A model generated the notes under the pieces. The model made no database searches and had not been told where the DNA came from. It was given only the letters and a program-made list of their open reading frames with translations. A program made the position numbers and the translations under genes. A stretch of DNA of 47,288 nt from Flavobacteriales bacterium BRH_c54 (GTDB taxonomy: Bacteria; Bacteroidota; Bacteroidia; Flavobacteriales_E; Vicingaceae), in NCBI GenBank assembly GCA_000961845.1, contig LADZ01000005.1, positions 1-47,288 on the forward strand, read 5' to 3'. This document shows, piece by piece, positions 32,781-40,841 of this stretch; positions within the stretch are counted from its first letter, which is position 1, and each line of letters starts with the position of its first letter.

Positions 32781-33680
32781 TTATTTTTTACTATTAAATT
32801 TCCGTAAAAAACTTAATGTTCTTCTTCTAAACCCTGATTTTTCAAAAATTTTAATTAAAGAAGTAAAAAAAGGAGTTCTTTCTTCTACTAAAATTTCAAT
32901 ATAGTGTTTCATTAAATAATCCACTCCTTTATAATAATTAGTATTATTTTTTTTATGCTTTTTTAAAATATTAAAACAATCTTCTACATATTTAACAGAA
33001 ATATTTAACGACATATTTTTAGAATGTTGCCTGTAGTAAAACAAAGGCTGTGAGATGTATCCTATTTCATATTTTTCACTCACTCTTAGGTAATAATCCC
33101 AATCTTCAATACCAACTTGTTCATCAAATTTACCAATACTATCAAAAATGGTTGTCCTTAAAATAGTTCCGATAGAAAAAACAAAATTTCTTTTTATTAA
33201 ATCATCATAAACCCTACCACCTTTAAGTTCCATCTTTTCGGAAATCAAAGAAGTTTCTTTTGTGTCTTCATAAAGGTAGTATCCATTAGAATAAACCATA
33301 GGGATTTCAGCATGTTGATTTAAAAAATTTATTTTTTGTTCAAAATTTTCAGGATGCAAGTAATCATCGGCAGATATTAACCCAATAAAATCCTCATTTT
33401 CTTTTTTAGATAACAGAAAATTTAAGTTTGTAGGAATGTTTGCTCCTTCTTTATTTTTGTAAACTTCATGATTAATTTCTGCTTTTTTTAATAGCTTTTC
33501 AGCCAATTCAGCAGACAAATCTGTTGATGCATTATCTATCCAATAAACTTTAAAATTAGAGAAGGTTTGTTTTTGTAAGGAATCAACTAAATCAGGAATG
33601 AACTTTTCATGGTTCATGCATAGCACAAAAAAAGCCAATTTAGGTGTAATATTTTCATTTAATGAACTTTGTGATTTCAT
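32781..33680 (-). CDS. Family 2 glycosyltransferase
   Basis: The 299-residue GT-A enzyme has LAFFVLCMNHEKFIPDLVDSL as its N-terminal strand, YWIDNASTDLSAELAEKLL, FIGLISADDYLHPENFEQ (the ADD metal site), and the IGKFDEQVGIEDWDYYLRVSE catalytic-base region. The 'RQHSKNMS' segment near the end is common in rhamnosyl- or galactosyl-type GT2 enzymes. It is a mid-operon gene with short gaps to the methyltransferase and the acyltransferase. Confidence 0.92.
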   Translation of the reverse strand: MKSQSSLNENITPKLAFFVLCMNHEKFIPDLVDSLQKQTFSNFKVYWIDNASTDLSAELAEKLLKKAEINHEVYKNKEGANIPTNLNFLLSKKENEDFIGLISADDYLHPENFEQKINFLNQHAEIPMVYSNGYYLYEDTKETSLISEKMELKGGRVYDDLIKRNFVFSIGTILRTTIFDSIGKFDEQVGIEDWDYYLRVSEKYEIGYISQPLFYYRQHSKNMSLNISVKYVEDCFNILKKHKKNNTNYYKGVDYLMKHYIEILVEERTPFFTSLIKIFEKSGFRRRTLSFLRKFNSKK

Positions 33681-33721
33681 TTATATGAATTTATTTACAT
33701 ACTGAATATCAAAAAACTTAA

Positions 33722-34270
33722 TCATTTTATTTTTAAAATTAATTCATTTTCAACCATCTCATATTCATTCCCATTTATGTCTTTTAAATTAAGATTTAAT
33801 TTAACCCCATTTTTAGTAATATAACCTTTTAGTATAGCAGGGTTACCATAGTACAAGCCAAAAGGAAGAACATCTTTTGTAACTACACTTCCAGCACCTA
33901 TCATGCTATATTTTCCAATTGTAACACCTCCAACTATTGTTGTGTTAGCACCTAAAGAAGCACCTGTATTAATAATTGTCTTCAAATATTCTTGTGGATA
34001 ATTTTTAGATTTAGGATAATTGTCATTTGTAAAAGTAACATTAGGACCTACAAATACCTCATCTTTTATAGTAATATTATCCCAAATTTGCACACCATTT
34101 TTTATAGTAACATTATTACCAATAACAACATTGTTTTCAATAAATACATTTGAACATATATTGCAATTTTCGCCTATTATAGCTTTTGGTAATACAACAA
34201 CAAATTGCCAAATTTTTGTGTCTTTACCAATTTTTTTAGATTGCACATCCGCTAATTTATGTATAAACAT
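33722..34270 (-). CDS. Left-handed beta-helix acyltransferase (FdtC/WbbJ/WlbB-like)
   Basis: The 182-residue protein consists of hexapeptide repeats (I-x-x-N-V-x and similar) from residue 25 to 135: CNICSNVFIENNVVIGNNVT, then IKNGVQIWDNITIKDEVFVG and the loop TFTNDNYPKSKNYPQEYLKT, then GASLGANTTIVGGVTIGKYS. This pattern and loop are those of dTDP-3-amino-3,6-dideoxyhexose N-acetyltransferases. It lies 1 bp after an FdtA-like ketoisomerase gene, as in fdt/qdt clusters. It would acetylate or acylate the 3-amino group of a dTDP-sugar using acyl-CoA. Confidence 0.85.
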   Translation of the reverse strand: MFIHKLADVQSKKIGKDTKIWQFVVVLPKAIIGENCNICSNVFIENNVVIGNNVTIKNGVQIWDNITIKDEVFVGPNVTFTNDNYPKSKNYPQEYLKTIINTGASLGANTTIVGGVTIGKYSMIGAGSVVTKDVLPFGLYYGNPAILKGYITKNGVKLNLNLKDINGNEYEMVENELILKIK

Positions 34271-34271
34271 T

Positions 34272-34682
34272 TTATTTAAATTTTAAATAATCATTATAAT
34301 CTCTAATGTAATCATTTTCATCATATAGGTGAGAAGCCAATACTAAACATATACTGCCCGAAGAAAAATTAATTTCGGAAGCCCAAATACCTGGTGGTAT
34401 ATGTAACCCAATATAAGGTCGGTTTAATTGCACCACTCTTTTAGCTGTTCCATCATCTAACAATACTTCAAAAGCTCCACTGGCAGCTATTAAAAATTGA
34501 TGGCATGCTTTGTGAGCATGTGCACCTCTTGATTCTCCACCAGGCACATCATACAAATAAAATACGCGATTTACATCAAAAGGTATTTCCTTACTATTAT
34601 GTACAGGGGTTAAATTTCCCTGCTGGTTATACACTTTGGGCAATTCTATTATACTGCAATTATAGATGTTGTTTTTTTTCAT
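34272..34682 (-). CDS. FdtA/QdtA-like dTDP-keto sugar 3,4-ketoisomerase (copy 1)
   Basis: The 136-residue cupin has the family pattern YNQQGNLTPVHNSKEIPFDV, YDVPGGESRGAHAHKACHQF and PPGIWASEINFSSGSICLVL. The two active-site His (HAH in RGAHAHK) are both present. FdtA-type enzymes convert dTDP-4-keto-6-deoxyglucose to the 3-keto isomer, the step before 3-amination. It overlaps copy 2 by 4 nt and is followed by the beta-helix acyltransferase. The stereochemistry (FdtA versus QdtA) cannot be told. Confidence 0.88.
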   Translation of the reverse strand: MKKNNIYNCSIIELPKVYNQQGNLTPVHNSKEIPFDVNRVFYLYDVPGGESRGAHAHKACHQFLIAASGAFEVLLDDGTAKRVVQLNRPYIGLHIPPGIWASEINFSSGSICLVLASHLYDENDYIRDYNDYLKFK

Positions 34683-35077
34683 TTCAGGTTGATAAACTTA
34701 GTAAAATCATCAAAATTTCTAATATAATCTTCTTCACTGTAATCTGTATCTGTAACAATTAAAGCCAATGAGTTGGTAGAGAAATTTCGCATTTGACGCC
34801 AAATTTTATTCGGAATATAAAGTCCTGTATAAGATCTATTCAATAAAAAAACTTCTTCCTTATTTCCATTATTCACTACCACTTCAAAACTACCAGACAA
34901 AGCTACAATAAATTCTTTTTGTTGCTTAAAAGCGTGTCCACCTCTGGTTTCTCCGCCTGGCACATCATAAATCCAATAGGTTCTTTTTATAGCGAAAGGG
35001 ATTTGATTATTTTCTTCAAAAAATGATAAATTACCTCTGGGATCGGCTATTTTTGGTAAATTAATTAATTTAGGCAT
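34679..35077 (-). CDS. FdtA/QdtA-like cupin (copy 2), second active-site His replaced
   Basis: This cupin is 132 residues from the ATG at 35077 and begins PKLINLPKIADPRGNLSFFE. The longer reading starts at a TTG. It parallels copy 1: WIYDVPGGETRGGHAFKQQKEF, then LNRSYTGLYIPNKIWRQ. The active-site dyad reads HAF rather than HAH, so the second His is Phe. It may have shifted specificity, be a non-catalytic partner, or act on a different keto sugar. It follows the sulfotransferase gene by about 13 bp. Confidence 0.85.
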   Translation of the reverse strand: MPKLINLPKIADPRGNLSFFEENNQIPFAIKRTYWIYDVPGGETRGGHAFKQQKEFIVALSGSFEVVVNNGNKEEVFLLNRSYTGLYIPNKIWRQMRNFSTNSLALIVTDTDYSEEDYIRNFDDFTKFINLK

Positions 35078-35090
35078 GGTCAACAGTTTT

Positions 35091-35990
35091 CTAATTAAAA
35101 TATTTCCACTCGGTAAAATTATATTGAGATAATTGCTTAAACAAATTTATATCATCCCTTAAAATAGTTTTAAGCCAAGTAATTTCTTTTTCATTTAGTT
35201 CTTTGATAGGTTTTATTTTTTCTTGTATCTCATATTTCTGAGCAAAATTTTCTTTCAATTTTCTTTTTAATGTTAGAGGTAAAATGGACTTTAAAAGAGA
35301 ATATTTTTTAGGTATATCGTATTTTTTTTCTTTGGTTTTTGTTTGATTTGTTACAACAGTATTAATTTTTATGTTTTGGTCAACCCCTAAAAAAGCGAAA
35401 CATTTTTTAAGCTCAACTTCAGGTTGCATTTTTAAATTTTCGGCACTCAAAAAATGAAAATTTTTAATATCAAAAAACGATAGGTAATTTTTAAGCTGAG
35501 AACCATATAAGCTATGGTCTGTATAATATTTATATCCGTAATCCACATGGTTATTAATATCGAATTTTTTATTCAACCAATCTTCTATTTCTGAGCAAAA
35601 ATCTTTTTCTACTTTACCAAAAGACAACAACCAATTGTAATGTGAGCGTATTCTTTCAATAGGATCTCTGGCAATAAAAATAAACTTCATGTTTGGGTTA
35701 TCATCATAAATCAATTTTGGGGAATAATCGCATACCGAATAAGAAGTACTCGATTCTCCTAATAAAATAGTTGTATTAAATTTTTCATGGTTAAATAAGT
35801 TTGGGAAAGACCTTTCTGCTTCGGGTTTATACCTTTGTACATAATACTCCATATTAGAGTAATTGTGAGGCTCTTTTATGGTTGACATTAAAATTTCTGG
35901 GTGTTGATTTAAGTATTCATGTAAACTGGACGTGCCTGATTTAGCAAAACCAGGTATAAGGAAATCGGGGGTATTTAAATTTGTTTTCAT
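35091..35990 (-). CDS. PAPS-dependent sulfotransferase
   Basis: The 299-residue protein has the 5'-phosphosulfate binding loop PGFAKSGTSSLHEYL (residues ~13-27) and the 3'-phosphate binding motif FIFIARDPIERIRSHYNWLL (~128-147). A catalytic-site stretch with EPHNYSNMEYY precedes it. These are the Sulfotransfer family hallmarks for transfer of sulfate from PAPS to a sugar hydroxyl. Its ATG overlaps the wzt stop by 4 nt, so it is translationally coupled to the exporter ATPase. The probable substrate is the exported glycan. Confidence 0.88.
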   Translation of the reverse strand: MKTNLNTPDFLIPGFAKSGTSSLHEYLNQHPEILMSTIKEPHNYSNMEYYVQRYKPEAERSFPNLFNHEKFNTTILLGESSTSYSVCDYSPKLIYDDNPNMKFIFIARDPIERIRSHYNWLLSFGKVEKDFCSEIEDWLNKKFDINNHVDYGYKYYTDHSLYGSQLKNYLSFFDIKNFHFLSAENLKMQPEVELKKCFAFLGVDQNIKINTVVTNQTKTKEKKYDIPKKYSLLKSILPLTLKRKLKENFAQKYEIQEKIKPIKELNEKEITWLKTILRDDINLFKQLSQYNFTEWKYFN

Positions 35991-37255
35991 AACAACTGTG
36001 TACTAAAGTTCAGCTTTGGTTTAATAATTCCTGGTAATTTAAGTGAGTTTAATTTATTTGTAGAATTTTCAATTTCAAAAAATAAGATATCTGTAATTTG
36101 ATAAAGCAAATACTTACTATTTTCACCAAAAATTAATTTTAGTTTATATTTTCCACAATTTAAAAGGTTAGCTGGTATTTCTAGTTTTACTTGATATGTA
36201 CCATATTTAGAATCTTTATTAGGAGTTATTTGGCATCCAGCATGAAAAACAACTACTTCTTCAATAGTAGATAGTTCCACAGTTGAACTTAAAAGTGTAT
36301 TTTCTTTAAAATGTTCAAATTCATATGTTAAATTTATACCAGATTCAACATCAATAACCCCACTATTAATAGGTTCAACCCTTACATTATTAATTTTTAA
36401 AAACTCGTTCCCAGGTCTATTATCTCCAGACCATTCTTTAAAGCTCATATTATCTTCCACTAAATTATCTTGATAATATTTTATAACATCTATAACCTTT
36501 CCCTCATAAGTAACAGTTCCATTTTCTAATAAAATTGCTCTTGTACACAAACTTTTAACACTCGCCATATTATGGCTAACAAAAAGCACTGTTCTACCCT
36601 GCCCTTTACTCACATCTTGCATTTTACCTATGGCTTTTTTTTGGAACTCGGCATCGCCTACTGCCAACACTTCATCTACAATTAAAATTTCGGGCTCGAG
36701 GTGGGCGGCTATGGAAAATCCTAAACGTACAGTCATCCCGGAAGAATAACGTTTTACAGGAGTATCTATATATCTGGAAACACCCGCAAATTCTACTATT
36801 TCATCTAGTTTAGCACTTATTTCTTGCCGGCTCATCCCCATTATGGTTCCATTCATGTAAATGTTTTCCCTTCCTGTCATTTCAGGATGAAAACCTGTTC
36901 CTACTTCTAATAAAGAAGCTATTCTCCCCTTAGTTTTTATTGCTCCTGTTGTAGGACTAGTAACTTTAGAAAGTAATTTTAACAAGGTAGATTTTCCTGC
37001 TCCATTTTTTCCAATAATTCCAAGTACTTCGCCTTTTTCTACTTCAAAATTAATGTCTCTTAATGCCCAAACATATTCAGAATTTCCTTTGCTTGTTCTA
37101 TCGTTGCTTTCTCCAATTTTTAAATAAGGATCTTCTTTACCTCTCATCAAATGCCACCATCGGTTAATATCGTGGCTTATGGTGCCTGTCCCAACCTGTC
37201 CAAGCCTATATTGCTTAGATAAGTTTTCAACTTTTATGGCTATATTTTTACTCAT
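35987..37255 (-). CDS. wzt: Polysaccharide ABC exporter ATPase with C-terminal glycan-binding domain
   Basis: The 422-residue Wzt has a Walker A at GKNGAGKST (82-90), signature SSGMTVRLGF, Walker B ILIVDEVLAVGD, and an H-loop 'LFVSHNM'. Residues ~270-422 form an extra beta-sandwich domain (Wzt_C) that in E. coli O9a binds the capped end of the chain to start export. The N-terminal 60 residues include the RWWHLMRGKEDPYLKIGE linker typical of Bacteroidota Wzt. It is transcribed after wzm, with a REP-like unit in the 207-bp gap between them. It energises export of the polysaccharide across the inner membrane. Confidence 0.95.
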   Translation of the reverse strand: MSKNIAIKVENLSKQYRLGQVGTGTISHDINRWWHLMRGKEDPYLKIGESNDRTSKGNSEYVWALRDINFEVEKGEVLGIIGKNGAGKSTLLKLLSKVTSPTTGAIKTKGRIASLLEVGTGFHPEMTGRENIYMNGTIMGMSRQEISAKLDEIVEFAGVSRYIDTPVKRYSSGMTVRLGFSIAAHLEPEILIVDEVLAVGDAEFQKKAIGKMQDVSKGQGRTVLFVSHNMASVKSLCTRAILLENGTVTYEGKVIDVIKYYQDNLVEDNMSFKEWSGDNRPGNEFLKINNVRVEPINSGVIDVESGINLTYEFEHFKENTLLSSTVELSTIEEVVVFHAGCQITPNKDSKYGTYQVKLEIPANLLNCGKYKLKLIFGENSKYLLYQITDILFFEIENSTNKLNSLKLPGIIKPKLNFSTQLL

Positions 37256-37311
37256 TTATTTATTAATCGTTATTTGTTAATAGTTCCTTCATTGCGAGCT
37301 TTCCATCATGT

Positions 37312-37420
37312 CCGTCATTGCGAGTGAGGCACGAACGAAGCAATCTGTTTATTCTGAACTCCCAACCAACAGATTGCTTCAGCTTCTACACTCATCCCAA
37401 CGCAAGGCTTCGCAATGACG
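37312..37420. repeat. REP-like inverted pair (unit F) between wzm and wzt
   Basis: The outer ends are CCGTCATTGCGAG (37312) and CTTCGCAATGACG (ending 37420). Inner ends are GAAGCAATCTGTT and AACAGATTGCTTC around a short loop. The right arm interior (CTTCTACACTCATCCCAACG) is a near copy, inverted, of the left arm of the unit at 27291-27344. It interrupts the wzm-wzt operon. Confidence 0.8.
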
Positions 37421-37462
37421 ATATGGAGAGGCTTTGGTCTTCCAACCTCAAACTTCTATCCC

Positions 37463-38314
37463 TTACACTGTATCCATAAATTTTCTTTCCGTTTTATTAA
37501 AAACCAATGTGCCTATACTCACAATAAAAAAAGCAAATACTGTTGTATAAATTAAATTATTCCAGCTAAAACTACCCGAACCTAAGATTCCATACCTAAA
37601 AGTTTCTATTATAGATGTCATAGGATTTAATTCTATAATCCAACGATATTTATCGGGCAAAGAAGACAGCGGATAAATTACCGGTGTGGCATACATTAAT
37701 AACTGCACTCCAAATTGTAATAAAAAAACTAAATCTCTATATTTAGTTGTTAAAGAAGTAATGATTAACCCAAACCCTAAACTTATTGCTGCCATTAATA
37801 AAATAAGCAATGGTAATAGTAATAATTGAATATTGATATCTATTTGGTAAGATAGAAATAAAACATAGTAGGCTAAAATAACCAAAAAAAGCAAAAACTG
37901 AATACTTAATTTAAGTAAGCTAGAAGTTATTATAGACAATGGTGTTATTAACCTTGGAAAATATACTTTACCGAATATATTTTGATTATCTTTAAAAACA
38001 GTTGCCGTTTTATTAAAACATTCTGCAAAGTAATTCCATAAAATTATACCCGACATGTAAAAAAGAATTTTAGGAGACCCATCGGTAGATAATTTGGCTA
38101 CATTACCAAAAACAAACACATAAATGGTGGTAGTAAAAATAGGTTGAAGAAAAAACCAGATTGGTCCTAAAATAGTTTGTTTGTAAAGTGTAACAAAATC
38201 TCGCTTAACAAACATAATAAGCAAATCTCTATATTTCCAGATTTCTTTGAAATCTATAGCAAACAAGCTTTTTTTAGGTGAAATTATATTATCCCAGTTC
38301 TCCTCGCTATGCAT
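37463..38314 (-). CDS. wzm: Polysaccharide ABC exporter permease
   Basis: The 283-residue protein is an ABC-2-type permease of the Wzm/KpsM family with about six TM segments: LGPIWFFLQPIFTTTIYVFVF, a central pair around LSIQFLLFLVILAYYVLFL, LLLLPLLILLMAAISLGFG, the LLMYATPVIYPL loop, and a last segment near TVFAFFIVSIGTLVF. The N-terminal RDFVTLYKQTILGP is the characteristic cytoplasmic start. It forms the transmembrane part of the Wzt/Wzm exporter. It lies 12 bp after the Wzc-like gene. Confidence 0.95.
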   Translation of the reverse strand: MHSEENWDNIISPKKSLFAIDFKEIWKYRDLLIMFVKRDFVTLYKQTILGPIWFFLQPIFTTTIYVFVFGNVAKLSTDGSPKILFYMSGIILWNYFAECFNKTATVFKDNQNIFGKVYFPRLITPLSIITSSLLKLSIQFLLFLVILAYYVLFLSYQIDINIQLLLLPLLILLMAAISLGFGLIITSLTTKYRDLVFLLQFGVQLLMYATPVIYPLSSLPDKYRWIIELNPMTSIIETFRYGILGSGSFSWNNLIYTTVFAFFIVSIGTLVFNKTERKFMDTV

Positions 38315-38326
38315 ACTTTCAACTAA

Positions 38327-40717
38327 TTATTTTTTAAATTTATTAAAAAATGTTTTTTTTCTAACCTCATCATCACCATAATAAGCTCCCCCACCATAAC
38401 CGTAACCATAACCGTAACCATAGCCATAACCATAATTATAACCATACCTGTAGCCTATACGCTGTTCTTTTAAATCATTTACAACAATTCCAACATTAGC
38501 CACTTTTTTATCTACATACAATTGATTAATTAATTCTAACTGACTTTTGTTGGTATATCGTTGTCTTACAACGTACAAGTTCACATCAGAATACTGCGTT
38601 AAAATCATAGCATCGGTAACTAAACCAATTGGAGGGGTGTCAATTATAATAATGTCATAAAGTTGCTGTGCTTCTTTAAAGAATTCAGCCATTTTATCCG
38701 TTTCTATTAATTCAGAAGGGTTAGGTGGTATTGGACCCGATGAAATTAAATATAGGTTTTCTTGTTCTGTTTCTTGAATCACCTCTTGTAAAGAAGCTTT
38801 ACCTATTAAGTAGGTAGATAAGCCTAAGGAGTTTTTAAGGTTGAAATCATTAAAGATTTTAGGCCTACGTAAATCCGCACCAATTATTAATGTTTTCTTA
38901 CCGGAAACAGCATAAGCAGAGGCTAAATTAATAGAACAAAAAGTTTTTCCTTCACCACTAATAGATGAAGTAATAAGTATGGTAAATGTTTGTTGTTGTT
39001 TAGTAATGTAATTAATATTGGTTCTCAACGACCTAAATGATTCTGCCACAATAGATTTAGGATGGTCTATCAACACTAAATTACCAGCTGTTTTGGTGTG
39101 TCCAATGGTAGCAAAAATAGGAATAGTAGTTACCGATTCAATATCACCTTTTTCCATTATCTTAGTATTAAAAAGAAAAAGTAACAATACAATTAAAAAA
39201 GGTATAACTAAAGCTACACCAATATTTAAGGTATAAACACTACTACTATTAATACCGGCATAAGAAACAGTGTATTTACTCGCAGGCTCCAACACTTTTG
39301 CTTTGGGCACATTAGAGGCTTCTGCCATAGCAGCTTCACTTCTTTTTTGTAATAAATAGTTGTAAAAATCATTATTCAAATTGTATATCCTATTGATTCT
39401 AGTATATTCTGACTCAATAGTTGGTAATTCACCAAGTTTATTATCAATAGTTAGTAATTGTTCTTTTAATTGATCTAAGGTAAACTTGGTTTGCATCAAT
39501 TTCGATTCAATATTAGCCGCAAGAATTTGTTTGGTAACTTTAATTTGCCCAAGTAATAACTTATAAGCTGTACTGCTATCACTTGCTTGGGTTTCCATGC
39601 GTGTTTTCCTAGTATATAAGGACATCAATTCTGTAATGGAAACATACAGTGGATCTCTAATCCCTACACCTATCACATTTGGGATAAACATTTTACTTTC
39701 ATCTGAGCTTTCTAAGTTTTTTATTAACTCTGTATAAAAATTATACTCAAACTGGGTTTCTAAAAACTTTTGTTCTAAAGCATTAGATTGAGGTATATAA
39801 GTATTGGAATTAATTTGAAGTTTTTCATTGTTATTACCTAATTTAAAAGACTCCATTTTGTTTTCGGTAGCTCTTAAATCACTAGAAATGTCCTTTAATT
39901 GTTCATCAACAAACCTAATTGTATTAGTAGCAATTTCACTACTCTCTTTCTTTCCATTTTCTATGTAATATTTCATCAATGCATTAATAAAATCAACTTC
40001 TTTATCTATAGTTGGTCCTACTAAACTGAATTTCAAAATAGACGACTCCATAGGTTCTGTTTCTAACCCAATACTGCTTTGATACACTTTTGCCAAAGAA
40101 TTCAAATCATTAATGGTAAAATAAAGTAATTTCTCTTCTGTTCTGCCTTGTTGATAGTTTTCTGTTAAAGTAATCCTAATTTTAATACCATTTAAATCCA
40201 CCCATTGATTAAAAGGAAAATTTTGCTTGTTTTCAAACTCTTCGTTGTTGGCTACAGAAAAAGTAGATTGGCCTTCTACTTTTAAATAATATGCAGCTCT
40301 CAACTGGTCTACTACATTTGAATCTAATTCAACCTTAAATGGCGAAGATTTATATAATTCAGTAGTTTTAATATTACCTATGTCATAATAAAAAACTCTA
40401 AAATCAAGTTCATCTAAAACGGCACGCATCAAGTTATATGAGGAAATAATACCAACTTCATTAACCAGTCTATTCCTGGCACTAACCAATTCCATCCCTT
40501 TAATAAAATATTCTTCTCCCCAAGCAGAATACTCATCTTTTAATAAAGTTTTTCCATACGTTTTATATACAGGAACACTATACCTTACAGTATAATAACT
40601 TACCACCCAACCGATAAGTAATGATACAACAAACAAATACCAATACTTCAGCATTCTTGCTCCTAAAGCTTTAAAATCGAAGCTTTCTATTACATTTTTA
40701 GGTTGGTTATTTTCCAT
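38327..40717 (-). CDS. Wzc/GumC-type chain-length determinant fused to a BY-kinase with tyrosine-rich tail
   Basis: The 796-residue protein has an N-terminal Wzz domain bounded by two TM segments (YWYLFVVSLLIGWVVSYYTV near the start and VALVIPFLIVLLLFLFN around residue 500), a long periplasmic coiled-coil region, and a cytoplasmic kinase. The kinase has Walker A SSISGEGKT near 587, Walker A' LIIGADLRRPK and Walker B IIIIDTPPIG. The tail from residue 756 alternates Gly and Tyr, with about a dozen Tyr as autophosphorylation sites. The gene heads the minus-strand exporter operon. Confidence 0.93.
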   Translation of the reverse strand: MENNQPKNVIESFDFKALGARMLKYWYLFVVSLLIGWVVSYYTVRYSVPVYKTYGKTLLKDEYSAWGEEYFIKGMELVSARNRLVNEVGIISSYNLMRAVLDELDFRVFYYDIGNIKTTELYKSSPFKVELDSNVVDQLRAAYYLKVEGQSTFSVANNEEFENKQNFPFNQWVDLNGIKIRITLTENYQQGRTEEKLLYFTINDLNSLAKVYQSSIGLETEPMESSILKFSLVGPTIDKEVDFINALMKYYIENGKKESSEIATNTIRFVDEQLKDISSDLRATENKMESFKLGNNNEKLQINSNTYIPQSNALEQKFLETQFEYNFYTELIKNLESSDESKMFIPNVIGVGIRDPLYVSITELMSLYTRKTRMETQASDSSTAYKLLLGQIKVTKQILAANIESKLMQTKFTLDQLKEQLLTIDNKLGELPTIESEYTRINRIYNLNNDFYNYLLQKRSEAAMAEASNVPKAKVLEPASKYTVSYAGINSSSVYTLNIGVALVIPFLIVLLLFLFNTKIMEKGDIESVTTIPIFATIGHTKTAGNLVLIDHPKSIVAESFRSLRTNINYITKQQQTFTILITSSISGEGKTFCSINLASAYAVSGKKTLIIGADLRRPKIFNDFNLKNSLGLSTYLIGKASLQEVIQETEQENLYLISSGPIPPNPSELIETDKMAEFFKEAQQLYDIIIIDTPPIGLVTDAMILTQYSDVNLYVVRQRYTNKSQLELINQLYVDKKVANVGIVVNDLKEQRIGYRYGYNYGYGYGYGYGYGYGGGAYYGDDEVRKKTFFNKFKK
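38393..38446. repeat. Hexanucleotide tandem repeat encoding the tyrosine cluster
   Basis: On the coding strand this is about nine imperfect copies of GGTTAC/GGTTAT/GGCTAT (Gly-Tyr units), read here as CCATAACCGTAAC on the plus strand. Copy-number change would add or remove Gly-Tyr pairs without a frameshift. Confidence 0.8.
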
Positions 40718-40749
40718 TCTTTATTACAGTCTGCTTTTTAATAGGTTGA

Positions 40750-40757
40750 CAAAAATA
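40750..40757 (-). promoter_or_regulatory. Candidate -7 box for the exporter operon
   Basis: The minus strand reads TATTTTTG (TAnnTTTG), about 33 bp upstream of the ATG at 40717. A TTG 14 bp further upstream is closer than the usual spacing. Confidence 0.32.
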
Positions 40758-40810
40758 GTTTTTTATTCGTACAAACTAAATGTTAAATCAACAAACTGAG
40801 TTAATTTTAA

Positions 40811-40818
40811 TAATTTTG
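40811..40818 (+). promoter_or_regulatory. Candidate -7 box for the exosortase operon
   Basis: TAATTTTG matches TAnnTTTG exactly, 23 bp upstream of the ATG at 40842, in the divergent gap with the exporter operon. No clean -33 TTG is visible. Confidence 0.35.
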
Positions 40819-40841
40819 TTCTCTATTAAAGTAAATTTATT

